Assembly: GCA_965208945.1 (NCBI GenBank)
Contig: OZ242366.1
Coordinates: forward strand, 3,410,001 to 3,474,000
From: JAPPLB01 sp965208945
GTDB taxonomy: Bacteria > Acidobacteriota > Terriglobia > Bryobacterales > UBA6623
Length of the DNA: 64,000 bases
Reading direction: 5' to 3'
The translations under genes and the position numbers were made by a program. Below are positions 26,486 to 35,004 of this stretch, one piece after another. The notes beneath the pieces are model-generated. The model saw only the letters and a list, made by a program, of their open reading frames with translations. It ran no database searches and had not been told where the DNA came from. The stretch's first letter is position 1, and every line of letters begins with the position of its first letter.

Positions 26486-26668
26486 TAGCCTGCATTTCTC
26501 ACCACCCGACGGTCGAAGCACGCGATACGACCGCCAGGACTTCGTTGCGCTTGCTTGCCGTGCTCGATGTACGGTTCAAGTACGCCTGCGCGCGCCAAGC
26601 GGCTCGCGCCTCGTCCTGACGGCCCTCTCACGCACTTCGCCTCGCAACGTGGTGAGACATGCAGGCTA
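26486..26668. repeat. Family A fold-back repeat, copy A7
   Basis: 183-bp short form with both ends. Its final CTA overlaps the first bases of A8, giving a head-to-tail tandem pair. Confidence 0.95.
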
Positions 26669-26849
26669 GCCCGCATTTCTCACCACCCGACGGTCGAAGC
26701 ACGCGATATGACCGCCAGGACTTCGTTGCGCTTGCTTGCCGTGCTCGATGTACGGTTCAAGTACACCTGCGCGCGCCAAGCGGCTCGCGCCTCGTCCTGA
26801 CGGCCCTCTCACGCACTTCGTCTCGCCAGGTGGTGAGAAATACAGGCTA
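26667..26849. repeat. Family A fold-back repeat, copy A8, ends on a stop codon
   Basis: 183 bp, nearly identical to A7. The last three bases (26847-26849) are the TAG stop codon of the minus-strand sugar isomerase gene. Confidence 0.95.
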
Positions 26850-28079
26850 TCCGAAGACCCGTCCGCGGTGTTGCCCGATCAGGATTTGAAACAGCCGATG
26901 AGCAATCAGCTCGTGGAGGCTCAGCAGCTCGCGATTCGCCGCCACAATCTCGGCGGCGGCGGCTGTGCCGGCCGCCCCGCCGCCGGCTTTCAGGGCCGCT
27001 CCGGCTTCCCGGATGACCGGGTCTTCGACGGCTTCGCCCGCAATCTCCCACAGCGTGATGAAGCGGTCGACGGCGGTGGGAAAGCTGATCTTGAAGACAC
27101 CGTGGTTGCTCGTCGTGCGGGGCGGTTTGAAGTCGAGATTGAACGGACCTTCGTAGCCGTGCGACCGCAGCAGGATCAACACGTTGAGCCAGTCGAGCGG
27201 ATTCACCAGCCCGACTCCCAGGTCGACGTCATGCTTCAGCGGATAGCCGTCGTTGATGTCGAAGTGCCAGAGCTTTCCGCACACCAGGGCGCGGGCCAGC
27301 GCGGCTCGGCAGGCGGCGCCCCACATCAGCTCGTGCAGATATTCGGGGTTGAGGCCGACCATCTCGGGGTGGGTGAGCAGGCCGCTGCCGATGAAGGCCA
27401 GCATGGCGTCGGATGAGGGCAGGATGATCTGACTGACCGGTTCGAAGGGTTTCGCTTCGAGGCAGTGCTTCAGCGTGCCGCGTCCGCGCTCCTCGGCCAC
27501 CGCGATGTCACGCGCGCAGGCGGCGTTGATGCCGTCGGCGAACCAGCGAAGGGTTTGTGTCTCGTCGATGGCGCCCTGGATCATGTAGCCCAGGGTTCCG
27601 GGCCAGTAGACGGCGAAGCCCGCGCCAAGATCGTGGCCGATATCGACGACGTTCGACAAGCGCCGCGCGGCGTAGGCGCGGACTTCCGGCGCCTCGGCGG
27701 CGGCGCTCGCCGCGAAAACAGGGTGATGGAAGGTCTCGCAGGTGACCATCGAACAGCGCACGCCGTGCTGCTCGAGAGCGGACCGGATGCGGTCGACGGT
27801 TTCCGCCTGGCGGTCGGTCATCAGATGGTCCGTCGGGATGACGTCGGTGTCGTGGGTCGTCCAATTGGGCACGCCGATCTCGCCGAGGGCGCGGATCACT
27901 TCCTCGAAGGGGACGGCGTTTCGGGTGGGAGCGTGGAAGAGCGCCTGACCCTCGTAGGCATAGGCCCATTGCGGTCCGCTGATGAAGTACTTGCGGCGGG
28001 TTTCCGGCGGGTAGCTGCCGCCGGAGAGTTCCGTCAAGCGGTCGACAAGAGGAATTTGCTGGTCCCGCGGGATGGGCAT
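26847..28079 (-). CDS. Xylose isomerase-like TIM-barrel protein
   Basis: 410 aa. The pattern follows class I xylose isomerases: THDTDVIPTD, LKHCLEAKPFEPVSQIILPS (metal-binding Glu and Lys), GLNPEYLHELM, GKLWHFDINDGYPLKHDVDL (metal-binding His and Asp) and GYEGPFNLDFKPPRT. Xylose isomerases interconvert aldoses and ketoses using two divalent metals. Several positions are atypical (for example WTTHDTD instead of FHFHDGD), so the substrate may be another sugar. No xylulokinase is nearby. The stop codon is formed by repeat A8. Confidence 0.82.
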   Translation of the reverse strand: MPIPRDQQIPLVDRLTELSGGSYPPETRRKYFISGPQWAYAYEGQALFHAPTRNAVPFEEVIRALGEIGVPNWTTHDTDVIPTDHLMTDRQAETVDRIRSALEQHGVRCSMVTCETFHHPVFAASAAAEAPEVRAYAARRLSNVVDIGHDLGAGFAVYWPGTLGYMIQGAIDETQTLRWFADGINAACARDIAVAEERGRGTLKHCLEAKPFEPVSQIILPSSDAMLAFIGSGLLTHPEMVGLNPEYLHELMWGAACRAALARALVCGKLWHFDINDGYPLKHDVDLGVGLVNPLDWLNVLILLRSHGYEGPFNLDFKPPRTTSNHGVFKISFPTAVDRFITLWEIAGEAVEDPVIREAGAALKAGGGAAGTAAAAEIVAANRELLSLHELIAHRLFQILIGQHRGRVFG

Positions 28080-28223
28080 GCCCTCAAGTAGACCCCTCGG
28101 GGGAGGCGAGCGTCAAGGCGGCCCAGAAAGGAGCGGAGGCCTCTACGGAGCCCCCGTCAGAGGTTTCCCGCTCGGGGGCGGGCAGGGTGTTCTCGGCCTA
28201 CCTGTGCGTTTCGAGGACTTCCG

Positions 28224-28646
28224 CTAGCGGTCGAGTTCGAGGCGGCTGAAGAAGAAGGCCAGCTCGACTGCGGCGGTTTCCGGGGCGTCGGAGCCATGGA
28301 TGGCGTTGCGTTCGATATTGGTTCCGAACTTGCCGCGGATGCTTTCCGCCGGGGCTTCGGAAGCGTTCGTGGGACCCATCAACTCGCGCAGGGCGCTGAT
28401 GGCATTCTCACGTTCCAGCGCCATGGGTACGATCTCGCCTTCGGTCATGAAGGTCACCAGCGACTCGAAGAACGGCCTGTCGCGGTGGACGGCGTAGAAA
28501 CCTTCCGCCTGAGCACGGCTCAGATGCATCTTTCGCATCGCCAGGATGTGGAAGCCGGCGCGTTCCAACTCGGTGATGATTTCTCCGATGTGAGAAGCGC
28601 CGGTGGAATCGGGTTTGATGATGGTGAGAGTGCGTTCGATGGCCAT
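28224..28646 (-). CDS. ndk: Nucleoside diphosphate kinase
   Basis: 140 aa, the usual size. It has RTLTIIKPDS at the start and the phosphohistidine motif NAIHGSDAPE with His117. It transfers the gamma-phosphate between nucleoside tri- and diphosphates through this histidine. It lies just downstream of sucCD in the same direction, separated by repeat D7; Ndk is known to work physically and metabolically with succinyl-CoA synthetase, which makes the clustering meaningful. Confidence 0.96.
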   Translation of the reverse strand: MAIERTLTIIKPDSTGASHIGEIITELERAGFHILAMRKMHLSRAQAEGFYAVHRDRPFFESLVTFMTEGEIVPMALERENAISALRELMGPTNASEAPAESIRGKFGTNIERNAIHGSDAPETAAVELAFFFSRLELDR

Positions 28647-28727
28647 GATTCGATTCTATTGGCGGGGCGTGCTTGCTTTGCCGAGGGCAGACTGTTTTTT
28701 GCTACCCCGGGTGCGGAAGATAAAGGC

Positions 28728-28829
28728 AGTTTTCAGTTTCTAGTTTTCGCCGCCCTTGCGCGGATTGTTCAAGTGGGAAACATCCGAACCGATGTCCACC
28801 TCGCCTGGACAGGAGGATGTTTCGGGTCA
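28728..28829. repeat. Family D palindromic repeat, copy D7, ends on a stop codon
   Basis: T-rich lead, GCGCGGATTGTTCAAGTGGG, AAACATCCGAACCGATGTCC, then CTGGACAGGAGGATGTTTCG and GGTCA. The final TCA (28827-28829) is the TGA stop of sucD on the minus strand. Confidence 0.88.
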
Positions 28830-29690
28830 GAGCATTCCGGCCAGGGTCGCGCCCATGTCCGCGGGCGTCGGAGCGACGGCGATGCCGGCATCCTCGAGGG
28901 CGGCGACTTTCTCGCTCGCGGTTCCCTTTCCCCCGGAGATGATGGCGCCCGCGTGGCCCATGCGGCGACCCGGAGGCGCCGTGCGGCCGGCGATGAAGGC
29001 GGCCACGGGCTTGCTGAAGCGCTCCTTGATGAAGGCGGCGGCTTCCTCTTCGGCGGTTCCACCGATTTCGCCGATCATGATGACGGCATGCGTGTCGGGG
29101 TCTTCGTTGAATAGATCAAGCACGTCGATGAAATTGGTTCCGATGATCGGATCACCGCCGATGCCCACGCAGGTGGACTGGCCGATCCCGAGCACCGATA
29201 GCTGTCCGACGGCCTCGTAGGTCAATGTCCCGGAGCGCGATACCACGCCGACATTCCCTTGCTTGTGGATGTAGCCCGGCATGATGCCCAGCTTCGACTT
29301 GCCGGGGGAAATGAGTCCGGGGCAGTTGGGACCGATCAGGCGGGTCCTGCTTCCCCTCAGAGCGAAACTGACCTTGACGAGGTCTTGCGCGGGGATGCCC
29401 TCGGTGATGCAGACAACGAGTTCCAGACCTCCGTCCGCGGCCTCGATGATGGCGTCCGCCGCACCGGCGGCCGGGACGAAGACGATCGAAGCCGCCGGTT
29501 GCACCGCGTTTACGGCCTCGCGCATGGTGTTGAAGATCGGCGTGCCGTCCTGCTCGCCGCCGCCCTTGCCGGGATGCACCGCGCCGACGATCTTCGCGCC
29601 GTAGTCCCTGCACTGTTGCGCGTGGAAGGCGCCCGCACGACCGAAGCCCTGCACTACGATCCGGGTGTTTTCGTCCAGAAGGATGCTCAT
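28827..29690 (-). CDS. sucD: Succinate-CoA ligase, alpha subunit
   Basis: 287 aa. It has the CoA-binding Rossmann start (RIVVQGFGRAGAFH), IGPNCPGLISPGKSKLGIMP, SRSGTLTYEAVGQLS and the active-site phosphohistidine GHAGAI (His246). With SucC it forms the TCA enzyme that makes ATP or GTP from succinyl-CoA. QGFGRAGAFH replaces the more usual QGFTG-x-x-G-x-FH, a mild variation near the CoA site. It lies 7 bp after sucC. The stop is formed by repeat D7. Confidence 0.95.
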   Translation of the reverse strand: MSILLDENTRIVVQGFGRAGAFHAQQCRDYGAKIVGAVHPGKGGGEQDGTPIFNTMREAVNAVQPAASIVFVPAAGAADAIIEAADGGLELVVCITEGIPAQDLVKVSFALRGSRTRLIGPNCPGLISPGKSKLGIMPGYIHKQGNVGVVSRSGTLTYEAVGQLSVLGIGQSTCVGIGGDPIIGTNFIDVLDLFNEDPDTHAVIMIGEIGGTAEEEAAAFIKERFSKPVAAFIAGRTAPPGRRMGHAGAIISGGKGTASEKVAALEDAGIAVAPTPADMGATLAGML

Positions 29691-29697
29691 GCCTGGT

Positions 29698-30855
29698 TCA
29701 ACTCGCGAGGGCGACGACTTTCCCGGCGGCTTCTTTCATGTTCGCGGCGACGGTGAAGTTCATGCCGGATTCCTGGAGGATGCTCTTGCCCTCGTCGACT
29801 TTCGTTCCTTCGAGGCGCAGGACGATCGGGACCTGAATGTCAAGTTCCCTGGCCGCGGCGACCACGCCCGCGGCGAGGACGTCGACGCGCAGGATGCCGC
29901 CGAAGATGTTGATCAGGATCGCCTTGACGTTCGCGTCCGAAAGGATGATGCGGAAGCCGTTCTTGATCTGCTCGGCGTTGGCTCCGCCGCCGACGTCGAG
30001 GAAATTGGCGGGCCGGCCGCCGGCGTGCTGGATGATGTCCATCGTGGCCATCGCCAGGCCCGCGCCGTTGACCATGCAGCCGACATTGCCGTCGAGCTTG
30101 ATGTAGTTGAGGTTGAAGTTCGAGGCATCGGTCTCGAGGGGATCTTCTTCGTCAAGGTCGCGCAATTCGATCAAGTCGGGGTGGCGAAACAGGCCGTTGT
30201 CGTCGAAATCCATCTTGGCGTCGAGCGCCACGGCCCGCTCGTCCGTGGTGATGACGAAGGGGTTGATCTCCAGAAGATTGGCGTCGGTAGCTTCGTATGC
30301 CTTGGCAAGCGCGAGCATGGCGTTGACAATGCCTTTTACGGCTTCGCCTTCCAGGCCCATACCGAACGCCAGGCGCCGCGCCTGGTGGGGCATCAGGCCG
30401 ATACCGGGCTCGATGGTTTCTTTGAGGATGAGCTCAGGTGTCTTGGCGGCGACTTCCTCGATATCCATGCCGCCCTCCGACGAAGCCATGAGCACGGGCC
30501 GCTCGAGCTTGCGGTCGAGAACGATGCCAAGGTAGAGCTCGCGGTCGATCGGGAGCGTTTCTTCGACAAGCACGCGCTTGACAAGGCGCCCTTCCGGGCC
30601 GGTCTGGTGGGTGACGAGGGTCATCCCGATGATCTGTTCGGCAAGCCGGGCAGCCTGTTCGGGGTTATCGGCCAACTTGACGCCGCCGCCCTTGCCGCGG
30701 CCGCCGGCGTGAATCTGCGCCTTGACGACGACACGGCCGCCGAGTTTCCCGGCAACCCGCCGAGCCTCGTCGGCAGTGAAGGCAACTTCGCCCCGCGGTA
30801 CGGGGACGTTGTAGCGGCGCAGGACGCCCTTTGCCTGATACTCGTGGATTTTCAT
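29698..30855 (-). CDS. sucC: Succinate-CoA ligase, beta subunit
   Basis: 385 aa from the ATG at 30855. It begins MKIHEYQAKGVLRRYNVPVP with an ATP-grasp domain (VVVKAQIHAGGRGKGGGVKL, LLEINPFV, ALDAKMDFDDNG). The C-terminal ligase domain has LDVGGGANAEQ and INIFGGILRVD. It is the nucleotide- and succinate-binding subunit, co-transcribed with sucD. It diverges from trpD; the two starts are 89 bp apart. Confidence 0.96.
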   Translation of the reverse strand: MKIHEYQAKGVLRRYNVPVPRGEVAFTADEARRVAGKLGGRVVVKAQIHAGGRGKGGGVKLADNPEQAARLAEQIIGMTLVTHQTGPEGRLVKRVLVEETLPIDRELYLGIVLDRKLERPVLMASSEGGMDIEEVAAKTPELILKETIEPGIGLMPHQARRLAFGMGLEGEAVKGIVNAMLALAKAYEATDANLLEINPFVITTDERAVALDAKMDFDDNGLFRHPDLIELRDLDEEDPLETDASNFNLNYIKLDGNVGCMVNGAGLAMATMDIIQHAGGRPANFLDVGGGANAEQIKNGFRIILSDANVKAILINIFGGILRVDVLAAGVVAAARELDIQVPIVLRLEGTKVDEGKSILQESGMNFTVAANMKEAAGKVVALAS

Positions 30856-30944
30856 GCAGCGGATCGACGCGTGATAGGATCTGGGAAACGACAGGAAGGC
30901 CGAAGGTTTCCCATCATAAAAGATCGATTCGAAGGAGCGCAAAC

Positions 30945-31970
30945 GTGAGCGTCGGCGTGCGTGAAGCGCTGCACAAAGTGGTGCGGCGAGAGGACCTGAC
31001 GGAGACCGAGGCGGCCGCGGTGATGGGCGAGATCCTGGCCGGGGAGTCGTCGCCGGCATTGATCGGATCATTGCTGACGGCGTTGGTGATCAAGGGCGAA
31101 ACGACGGACGAGATCGTCGGGTTCGCACGGGCCATGCGTTCGGCCGCCCTGACGATCCCGTGCAAGACGCCGGGATCGTCGCTCGTGGACACGTGCGGAA
31201 CGGGCGGCGACGGGGCGCAGACGTTCAACATCTCGACGGTGAGCGCCTTCGTCGTGGCCGGCGCCGATGTATCCGTCGCGAAGCACGGCAATCGCTCCAT
31301 TTCGAGCCGCTGCGGCAGCGCGGACGTGCTCGAGGCGGCCGGCGTCAACGTGGCTCTGAGGCCGGAGAGGATGGCGAGCTCGATCGACGAGGCGGGCATC
31401 GGATTCCTGTTCGCCCCGACGATCCACACGGCGATGAAACATGCGGGGCCGGTCCGCGCGGAGCTCAAGATGCGGACGGTGTTCAATCTGCTCGGGCCTT
31501 TGACGAATCCTGCCGGCGCCGCGTCGCAGGTGGTGGGGGTGTTCGATGGCTCGCGCGTTCCGCAGATCGCCGAAGCGCTGGCCCGGCTGGGGGTCTCCCG
31601 AGCGTTCGTCGTTCACGGCAGCGACGGGCTGGACGAGATTACGACCACGGGCAGCACGCGGCTGGCCGAGGTGCGCGATGGAGAGGTCAGCGAGCGTGAA
31701 GTCGGCCCAGAGGAGTTTTCACTGCCGCGGGCATCTAGTCAAGACCTGACCGGCGGGGACCGGGAGGAGAACGCCGCGATCCTCAAGGCGATTCTTTCCG
31801 GCGACAGCGGGCCCAAGCGGGACATCGTCGTGGCGAACGCCGCGGCTGCCCTAGTAGCCGCCGGGAGGGCCGCCGGTTTCGTCGAGGGCGCCCGCCTGGC
31901 GTCCGAGTCGATCGACAGCGGCAAGGCTCGGGAGAAGCTGGAGGATCTGGTCCGCTTCACGAATCAGTAG
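30945..31970 (+). CDS. trpD: Anthranilate phosphoribosyltransferase
   Basis: 341 aa from a GTG preceded by GAAGGAG at good spacing. Diagnostic motifs are DTCGTGGDGAQTFNISTVSA (GTGGDG at 85-90) and KHGNRSISSRCGSADVLEA, plus LLGPLTNPA. It transfers anthranilate to PRPP in tryptophan synthesis. No other trp genes are present, so it is detached from any trp operon. It diverges from sucCD. Confidence 0.96.
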   Translation: MSVGVREALHKVVRREDLTETEAAAVMGEILAGESSPALIGSLLTALVIKGETTDEIVGFARAMRSAALTIPCKTPGSSLVDTCGTGGDGAQTFNISTVSAFVVAGADVSVAKHGNRSISSRCGSADVLEAAGVNVALRPERMASSIDEAGIGFLFAPTIHTAMKHAGPVRAELKMRTVFNLLGPLTNPAGAASQVVGVFDGSRVPQIAEALARLGVSRAFVVHGSDGLDEITTTGSTRLAEVRDGEVSEREVGPEEFSLPRASSQDLTGGDREENAAILKAILSGDSGPKRDIVVANAAAALVAAGRAAGFVEGARLASESIDSGKAREKLEDLVRFTNQ

Positions 31971-32139
31971 CCGCTTCGAAGCGGGCGGCCGCTGATATGG
32001 GAAGAGTGTGTCGGGAGGCGCCTACTTGGCACCCGTTCCGGCAACCGGCTCCAGCACGAGAACGCCGCCGCCACTCCTTCGATCCTGTGATCGACTTTTT
32101 CCCGGGCGTCTCGATTGCGATGCAGGCATCGCAGAGGGC

Positions 32140-32168
32140 TTGACAACCTCGGGAGCGGTGGCTAGCTT
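32140..32168 (+). promoter_or_regulatory. Promoter of the unknown/PIN gene pair with AT-rich leader
   Basis: A perfect TTGACA (32140-32145), a 17-bp spacer and TAGCTT (32163-32168). It is followed by a strongly AT-rich stretch (TTATTTTATTAGAAG and following) up to the ribosome site TTGGAG before the ATG at 32217. The leader composition stands out from the GC-rich surroundings. Confidence 0.5.
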
Positions 32169-32216
32169 ATTTTATTAGAAGTATTTTAAAAATATCTATA
32201 TAAATTGGAGATTGAT

Positions 32217-32867
32217 ATGAAGATATTGGACATTCAGCGCGACCTCGAAGAGAGCCTCACGGGCCTGTCGACTTCGACCTTGCCGCCCACTTTGGAGGGA
32301 TTGAGGCATCTGCCGGTGAACGACCGCAATCCCCAAGTCAGCATTCGCAACCTGGATAAGGGCAGGAAGGTCCGGGAGGACGCAGACGCCAGCTACTTCG
32401 ATCCGGATCGTTGCGAAGTAGTGATCCGATTCGTTGCGGTCGAGGATGCTCACGAGGAGCAGGACTGGCGCGAATCGAGCACTCTCGGTCCGGACGGAAA
32501 AGCCGACGTATTCGATTTCGAGACGGCGACAGGCCAACTCCTCGATACGCTCAAGGAAGTGGAAAGCACGCGTCCGTTCGTTGGGCTGAAATGGTTCCGC
32601 GACCAGTTTCTTCCCGCGTGCGGCCATGCTTGGGCCGGCGACCCGAGAACGAGCGGCGCTCTGCTGCGCCATGCGACTGAGCAGCGACTCATCCTGACCA
32701 GCCGAGCCCCCAACCCCTATCAGCCACACCATCCGGTTACCGCCATACGGATCAATCGAAGGCATCCTCGATTCCAGTCGGCAGCTTCGGAGGACCGCGC
32801 CGGGTTCACGCCGGTCCGCATACGAGGCGGAGCCATTTCCGATACCGTTCTCGGTGACAGACGCTGA
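32217..32867 (+). CDS. Uncharacterised 216-aa protein, probable antitoxin or partner of a PIN toxin
   Basis: The ATG at 32217 has GGAG eight bases upstream. The protein is soluble and highly charged, and I do not recognise its family. Residues 1-40 (KILDIQRDLEESLTGLSTS) look helical. Residues 45-80 (VSIRNLDKGRKVREDADASYF, then VVIRFVAVEDAHEE) are beta-rich. The C-terminus is rich in Arg and Pro. It ends 7 bp before the ATG of a PIN-domain gene, an arrangement seen in type II toxin-antitoxin pairs, but it is more than twice the length of usual VapB/Phd antitoxins and shows none of their motifs. The antitoxin role is inferred from position only. Confidence 0.6.
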   Translation: MKILDIQRDLEESLTGLSTSTLPPTLEGLRHLPVNDRNPQVSIRNLDKGRKVREDADASYFDPDRCEVVIRFVAVEDAHEEQDWRESSTLGPDGKADVFDFETATGQLLDTLKEVESTRPFVGLKWFRDQFLPACGHAWAGDPRTSGALLRHATEQRLILTSRAPNPYQPHHPVTAIRINRRHPRFQSAASEDRAGFTPVRIRGGAISDTVLGDRR

Positions 32868-32874
32868 TCTGCCT

Positions 32875-33324
32875 ATGGCGAACGTCTATTTGGATACGAG
32901 CGCGCTTGTCAAACTCTATGTCGAGGAAGAGGGGACGGAGCGGGTTGTCGGTGTGACGAAAGAGCTGGATGGCGTGCGGGCCGTCATTTTGGATGTCACC
33001 CTGCTCGAGTCCCGGTCGGCCGTCCGCCGGCGGGAGCGAGAGGGGGACATTGCGACAGCGGACGCTGAGCGGATTCTCAAGAAGATCGAAGAAGACGCGT
33101 CGTTGTCCTTCCTGGTGCAGCCTTCGACCTCCGCCGTGATCGAAGAGGCCGCCCGTTTGATCGACGAATACCTGCTCAGGACCTATGACGCGCTTCAGCT
33201 CGCCGGCTGTTTGGTGGTCCGCCAGGGCCTGCCGGGTCCCTTGACCTTCGTCTGCGCGGACACACGATTGTGCGAAGCGGCGGCCCTCGAAGGGCTGCCT
33301 GTGCTCAATCCGATTTCACCGTGA
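32875..33324 (+). CDS. PIN-domain ribonuclease toxin (VapC-like)
   Basis: 149 aa from the ATG at 32875, giving the canonical start MANVYLDTSALVKLYVEEEG. Acidic site residues are D7, E45 (DVTLLES), D106 (RTYDALQLAG) and D129 (VCADTRLCEAA). An earlier GTG at 32854 would overlap the upstream gene by 14 bp but adds nothing family-like. It probably forms a toxin-antitoxin pair with the preceding gene. The C-terminus (FVCADTRLCEAAALEGLPVL) resembles the PIN protein at 6.8 kb. Repeat A9 follows 35 bp later. Confidence 0.9.
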   Translation: MANVYLDTSALVKLYVEEEGTERVVGVTKELDGVRAVILDVTLLESRSAVRRREREGDIATADAERILKKIEEDASLSFLVQPSTSAVIEEAARLIDEYLLRTYDALQLAGCLVVRQGLPGPLTFVCADTRLCEAAALEGLPVLNPISP

Positions 33325-33359
33325 AGGCCGGTTCGACTTCAGCTCCGGAGGGTGCAGGC

Positions 33360-33542
33360 TAGCCTGCATGTCTCACCACCCAACGGTCGAAGCACGCGAT
33401 ACGACCGCCAGGACTTCGTTGCGCTTGCTTGCCGTGCTCGACGTACTGTTCAAGTACGCCTGCGCGCGCCAAGCGGCTCGCGCCTCGTCCTGACGGCCCT
33501 CTCACGCACTTTGCCTCGCCGCATGGTGAGAAATGCAGGCTA
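33360..33542. repeat. Family A fold-back repeat, copy A9, ends on a stop codon
   Basis: 183-bp short form. The bases just left of it (GCAGGC) with its own start make GCAGGCTAGCCTGC, as if a preceding copy had been excised or truncated. The last CTA is the TAG stop of the minus-strand receiver-like gene. Confidence 0.95.
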
Positions 33543-33914
33543 GACGGCAACGCCGCCGAGGATTTTCGGCAGGCAGCTCGAGAAGGCGCCGCGGGTGAGG
33601 ACCTCGTCGCAGCCGGCTTGCCGGGCTGCTTCGATCAGATCGGCGCACTCGTGGTTCACGAAGGCGGTGACCGGGACTTCCGCTAGGTCAGGGTTCCCCT
33701 TCAGATCGCGGATGAGCGCCAGCGGGTCGAGGGGCTTGAGATTCAAGTCCAGAATGATCAGCCGGGGCACCTGTGAAGCTTTCCGAAAAAGCGCTTCCCG
33801 CGAGCCGGCGAAGCCGACCGAAATACCGAGGAGACGGGCTGTTTCTGAAATCTTTGAGGTGAATAGAAGGTCGGATACGCCTGCAATCACCTGGAGGGGC
33901 GTGTTTTCGGGCAT
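33540..33914 (-). CDS. Response-regulator receiver-like protein, stand-alone and atypical
   Basis: 124 aa with the alternating pattern of a CheY-type receiver. RLIILDLNLKPLDPLALIRDLK carries a candidate phospho-acceptor Asp56, followed by VPVTAFVNHECADLIEAARQ and AGCDEVLTRGAF. The N-terminal acidic pair that binds Mg2+ is reduced to a single Asp15, and the usual lysine after beta-5 appears to be Arg or absent, so it may be a pseudo-receiver that binds rather than accepts phosphate. There is no output domain and no kinase nearby. The stop codon comes from repeat A9. Confidence 0.72.
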   Translation of the reverse strand: MPENTPLQVIAGVSDLLFTSKISETARLLGISVGFAGSREALFRKASQVPRLIILDLNLKPLDPLALIRDLKGNPDLAEVPVTAFVNHECADLIEAARQAGCDEVLTRGAFSSCLPKILGGVAV

Positions 33915-34095
33915 GGATCAAGGGTTTCCGAAGAATCCGCGAGCGGGCTTCGGGATGTTCGTTTTGGGTCTGCTACAGTAGCAGAAGCTCCCGATTTCCG
34001 CGGGCCGCCGGGTCCGCAACCGCAGACCTCTCCTCTTCATTGATTCTAGCGACGGTGGAAGCCGCGTTGGCAGCCTCGGCTTTCCGGACAACGAC

Positions 34096-34938
34096 ATGCA
34101 CTCCCCCCTGACGACAGTGACGGTGGCGCACAGTCCCGATGCGGATGACGCCTTCATGTTCTACGGCCTGGTAACCGGAAAAGTCCGGTCCTCGTCGGTT
34201 CGATTCGAGCATCAACTCAGCGACATCCAGACCCTGAACGACGCGGCGAAGAAAGGCCGCTACGAAATGACCGCCATCTCCTATCACGCCTATCCGTACG
34301 TCGCGGACAAGTACGTCCTGACGTCCCCCGGGTCGAGCGTGGGGGACGGCTACGGACCACTGGTCGTCGCCAAGCGAGCGTTCTCCATCGCGGAGATCAA
34401 GGGTAAGACCATCGCTGTGCCCGGTTTCGAGACCACCGCGTTCCTGACCCTGAGTCTCTTGGAGCCGCATTTCGAGCCCGTCGTCGTCCCCTTCGATGAA
34501 ATCCTCGACCGTGTTCATGAGGGAGACGTAGATGCGGGGCTCATCATCCACGAGGGGCAGTTGATGTACGTCCGGAGCGGGCTCCAACGGGTTGTGGATT
34601 TAGGCGCGTGGTGGAAGGAACAACACGGTCTGCCGTTGCCGCTTGGCGCCAACGCCATCCTCCGCAGTCTGTCTCCGGAAGTCCAGAAGGAATGTGTCGC
34701 CTGCCTGCGCGCGAGTATTCAATACGCCCTGGAGCACCGCGAAGAGGCCTTGAACTACGCCATGGAGTTCTCACGGGGGCTCGACGGAGCCACAGCGGAC
34801 TCCTTCGTGGGAATGTACGTAAACCACCACACGACCGATATGGCTCCCGAAGTCATGGAAGCGGCGCGGAAACTGCTTGCGATGGGTTACGAAGCCGGCC
34901 TGGTGTCGAAGAAGGTGGAACTCGAGTACGTACAATAA
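34096..34938 (+). CDS. mqnD: 1,4-dihydroxy-6-naphthoate synthase (futalosine menaquinone pathway)
   Basis: 280 aa, a periplasmic-binding-protein-like fold without signal peptide. The family signatures are VAHSPDADDAFMFYGLVTGK, SDIQTLNDAAKKGRYEMTAIS and GSSVGDGYGPLVVAKR, plus AVPGFETTAFLTLSL. It converts cyclic de-hypoxanthine futalosine to 1,4-dihydroxy-6-naphthoate, the last early step of the alternative menaquinone route. MqnA, MqnC and MqnE are not in the window. This indicates menaquinone-based respiration through the futalosine route. The HEAT gene begins 66 bp downstream. Confidence 0.9.
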   Translation: MHSPLTTVTVAHSPDADDAFMFYGLVTGKVRSSSVRFEHQLSDIQTLNDAAKKGRYEMTAISYHAYPYVADKYVLTSPGSSVGDGYGPLVVAKRAFSIAEIKGKTIAVPGFETTAFLTLSLLEPHFEPVVVPFDEILDRVHEGDVDAGLIIHEGQLMYVRSGLQRVVDLGAWWKEQHGLPLPLGANAILRSLSPEVQKECVACLRASIQYALEHREEALNYAMEFSRGLDGATADSFVGMYVNHHTTDMAPEVMEAARKLLAMGYEAGLVSKKVELEYVQ

Positions 34939-35004
34939 AGAGACGAGTGAGTTCGATAGCGGGGCTGATTCACCAGATCCCGCGAAGCAGGAGGATTCCG
35001 GCTC

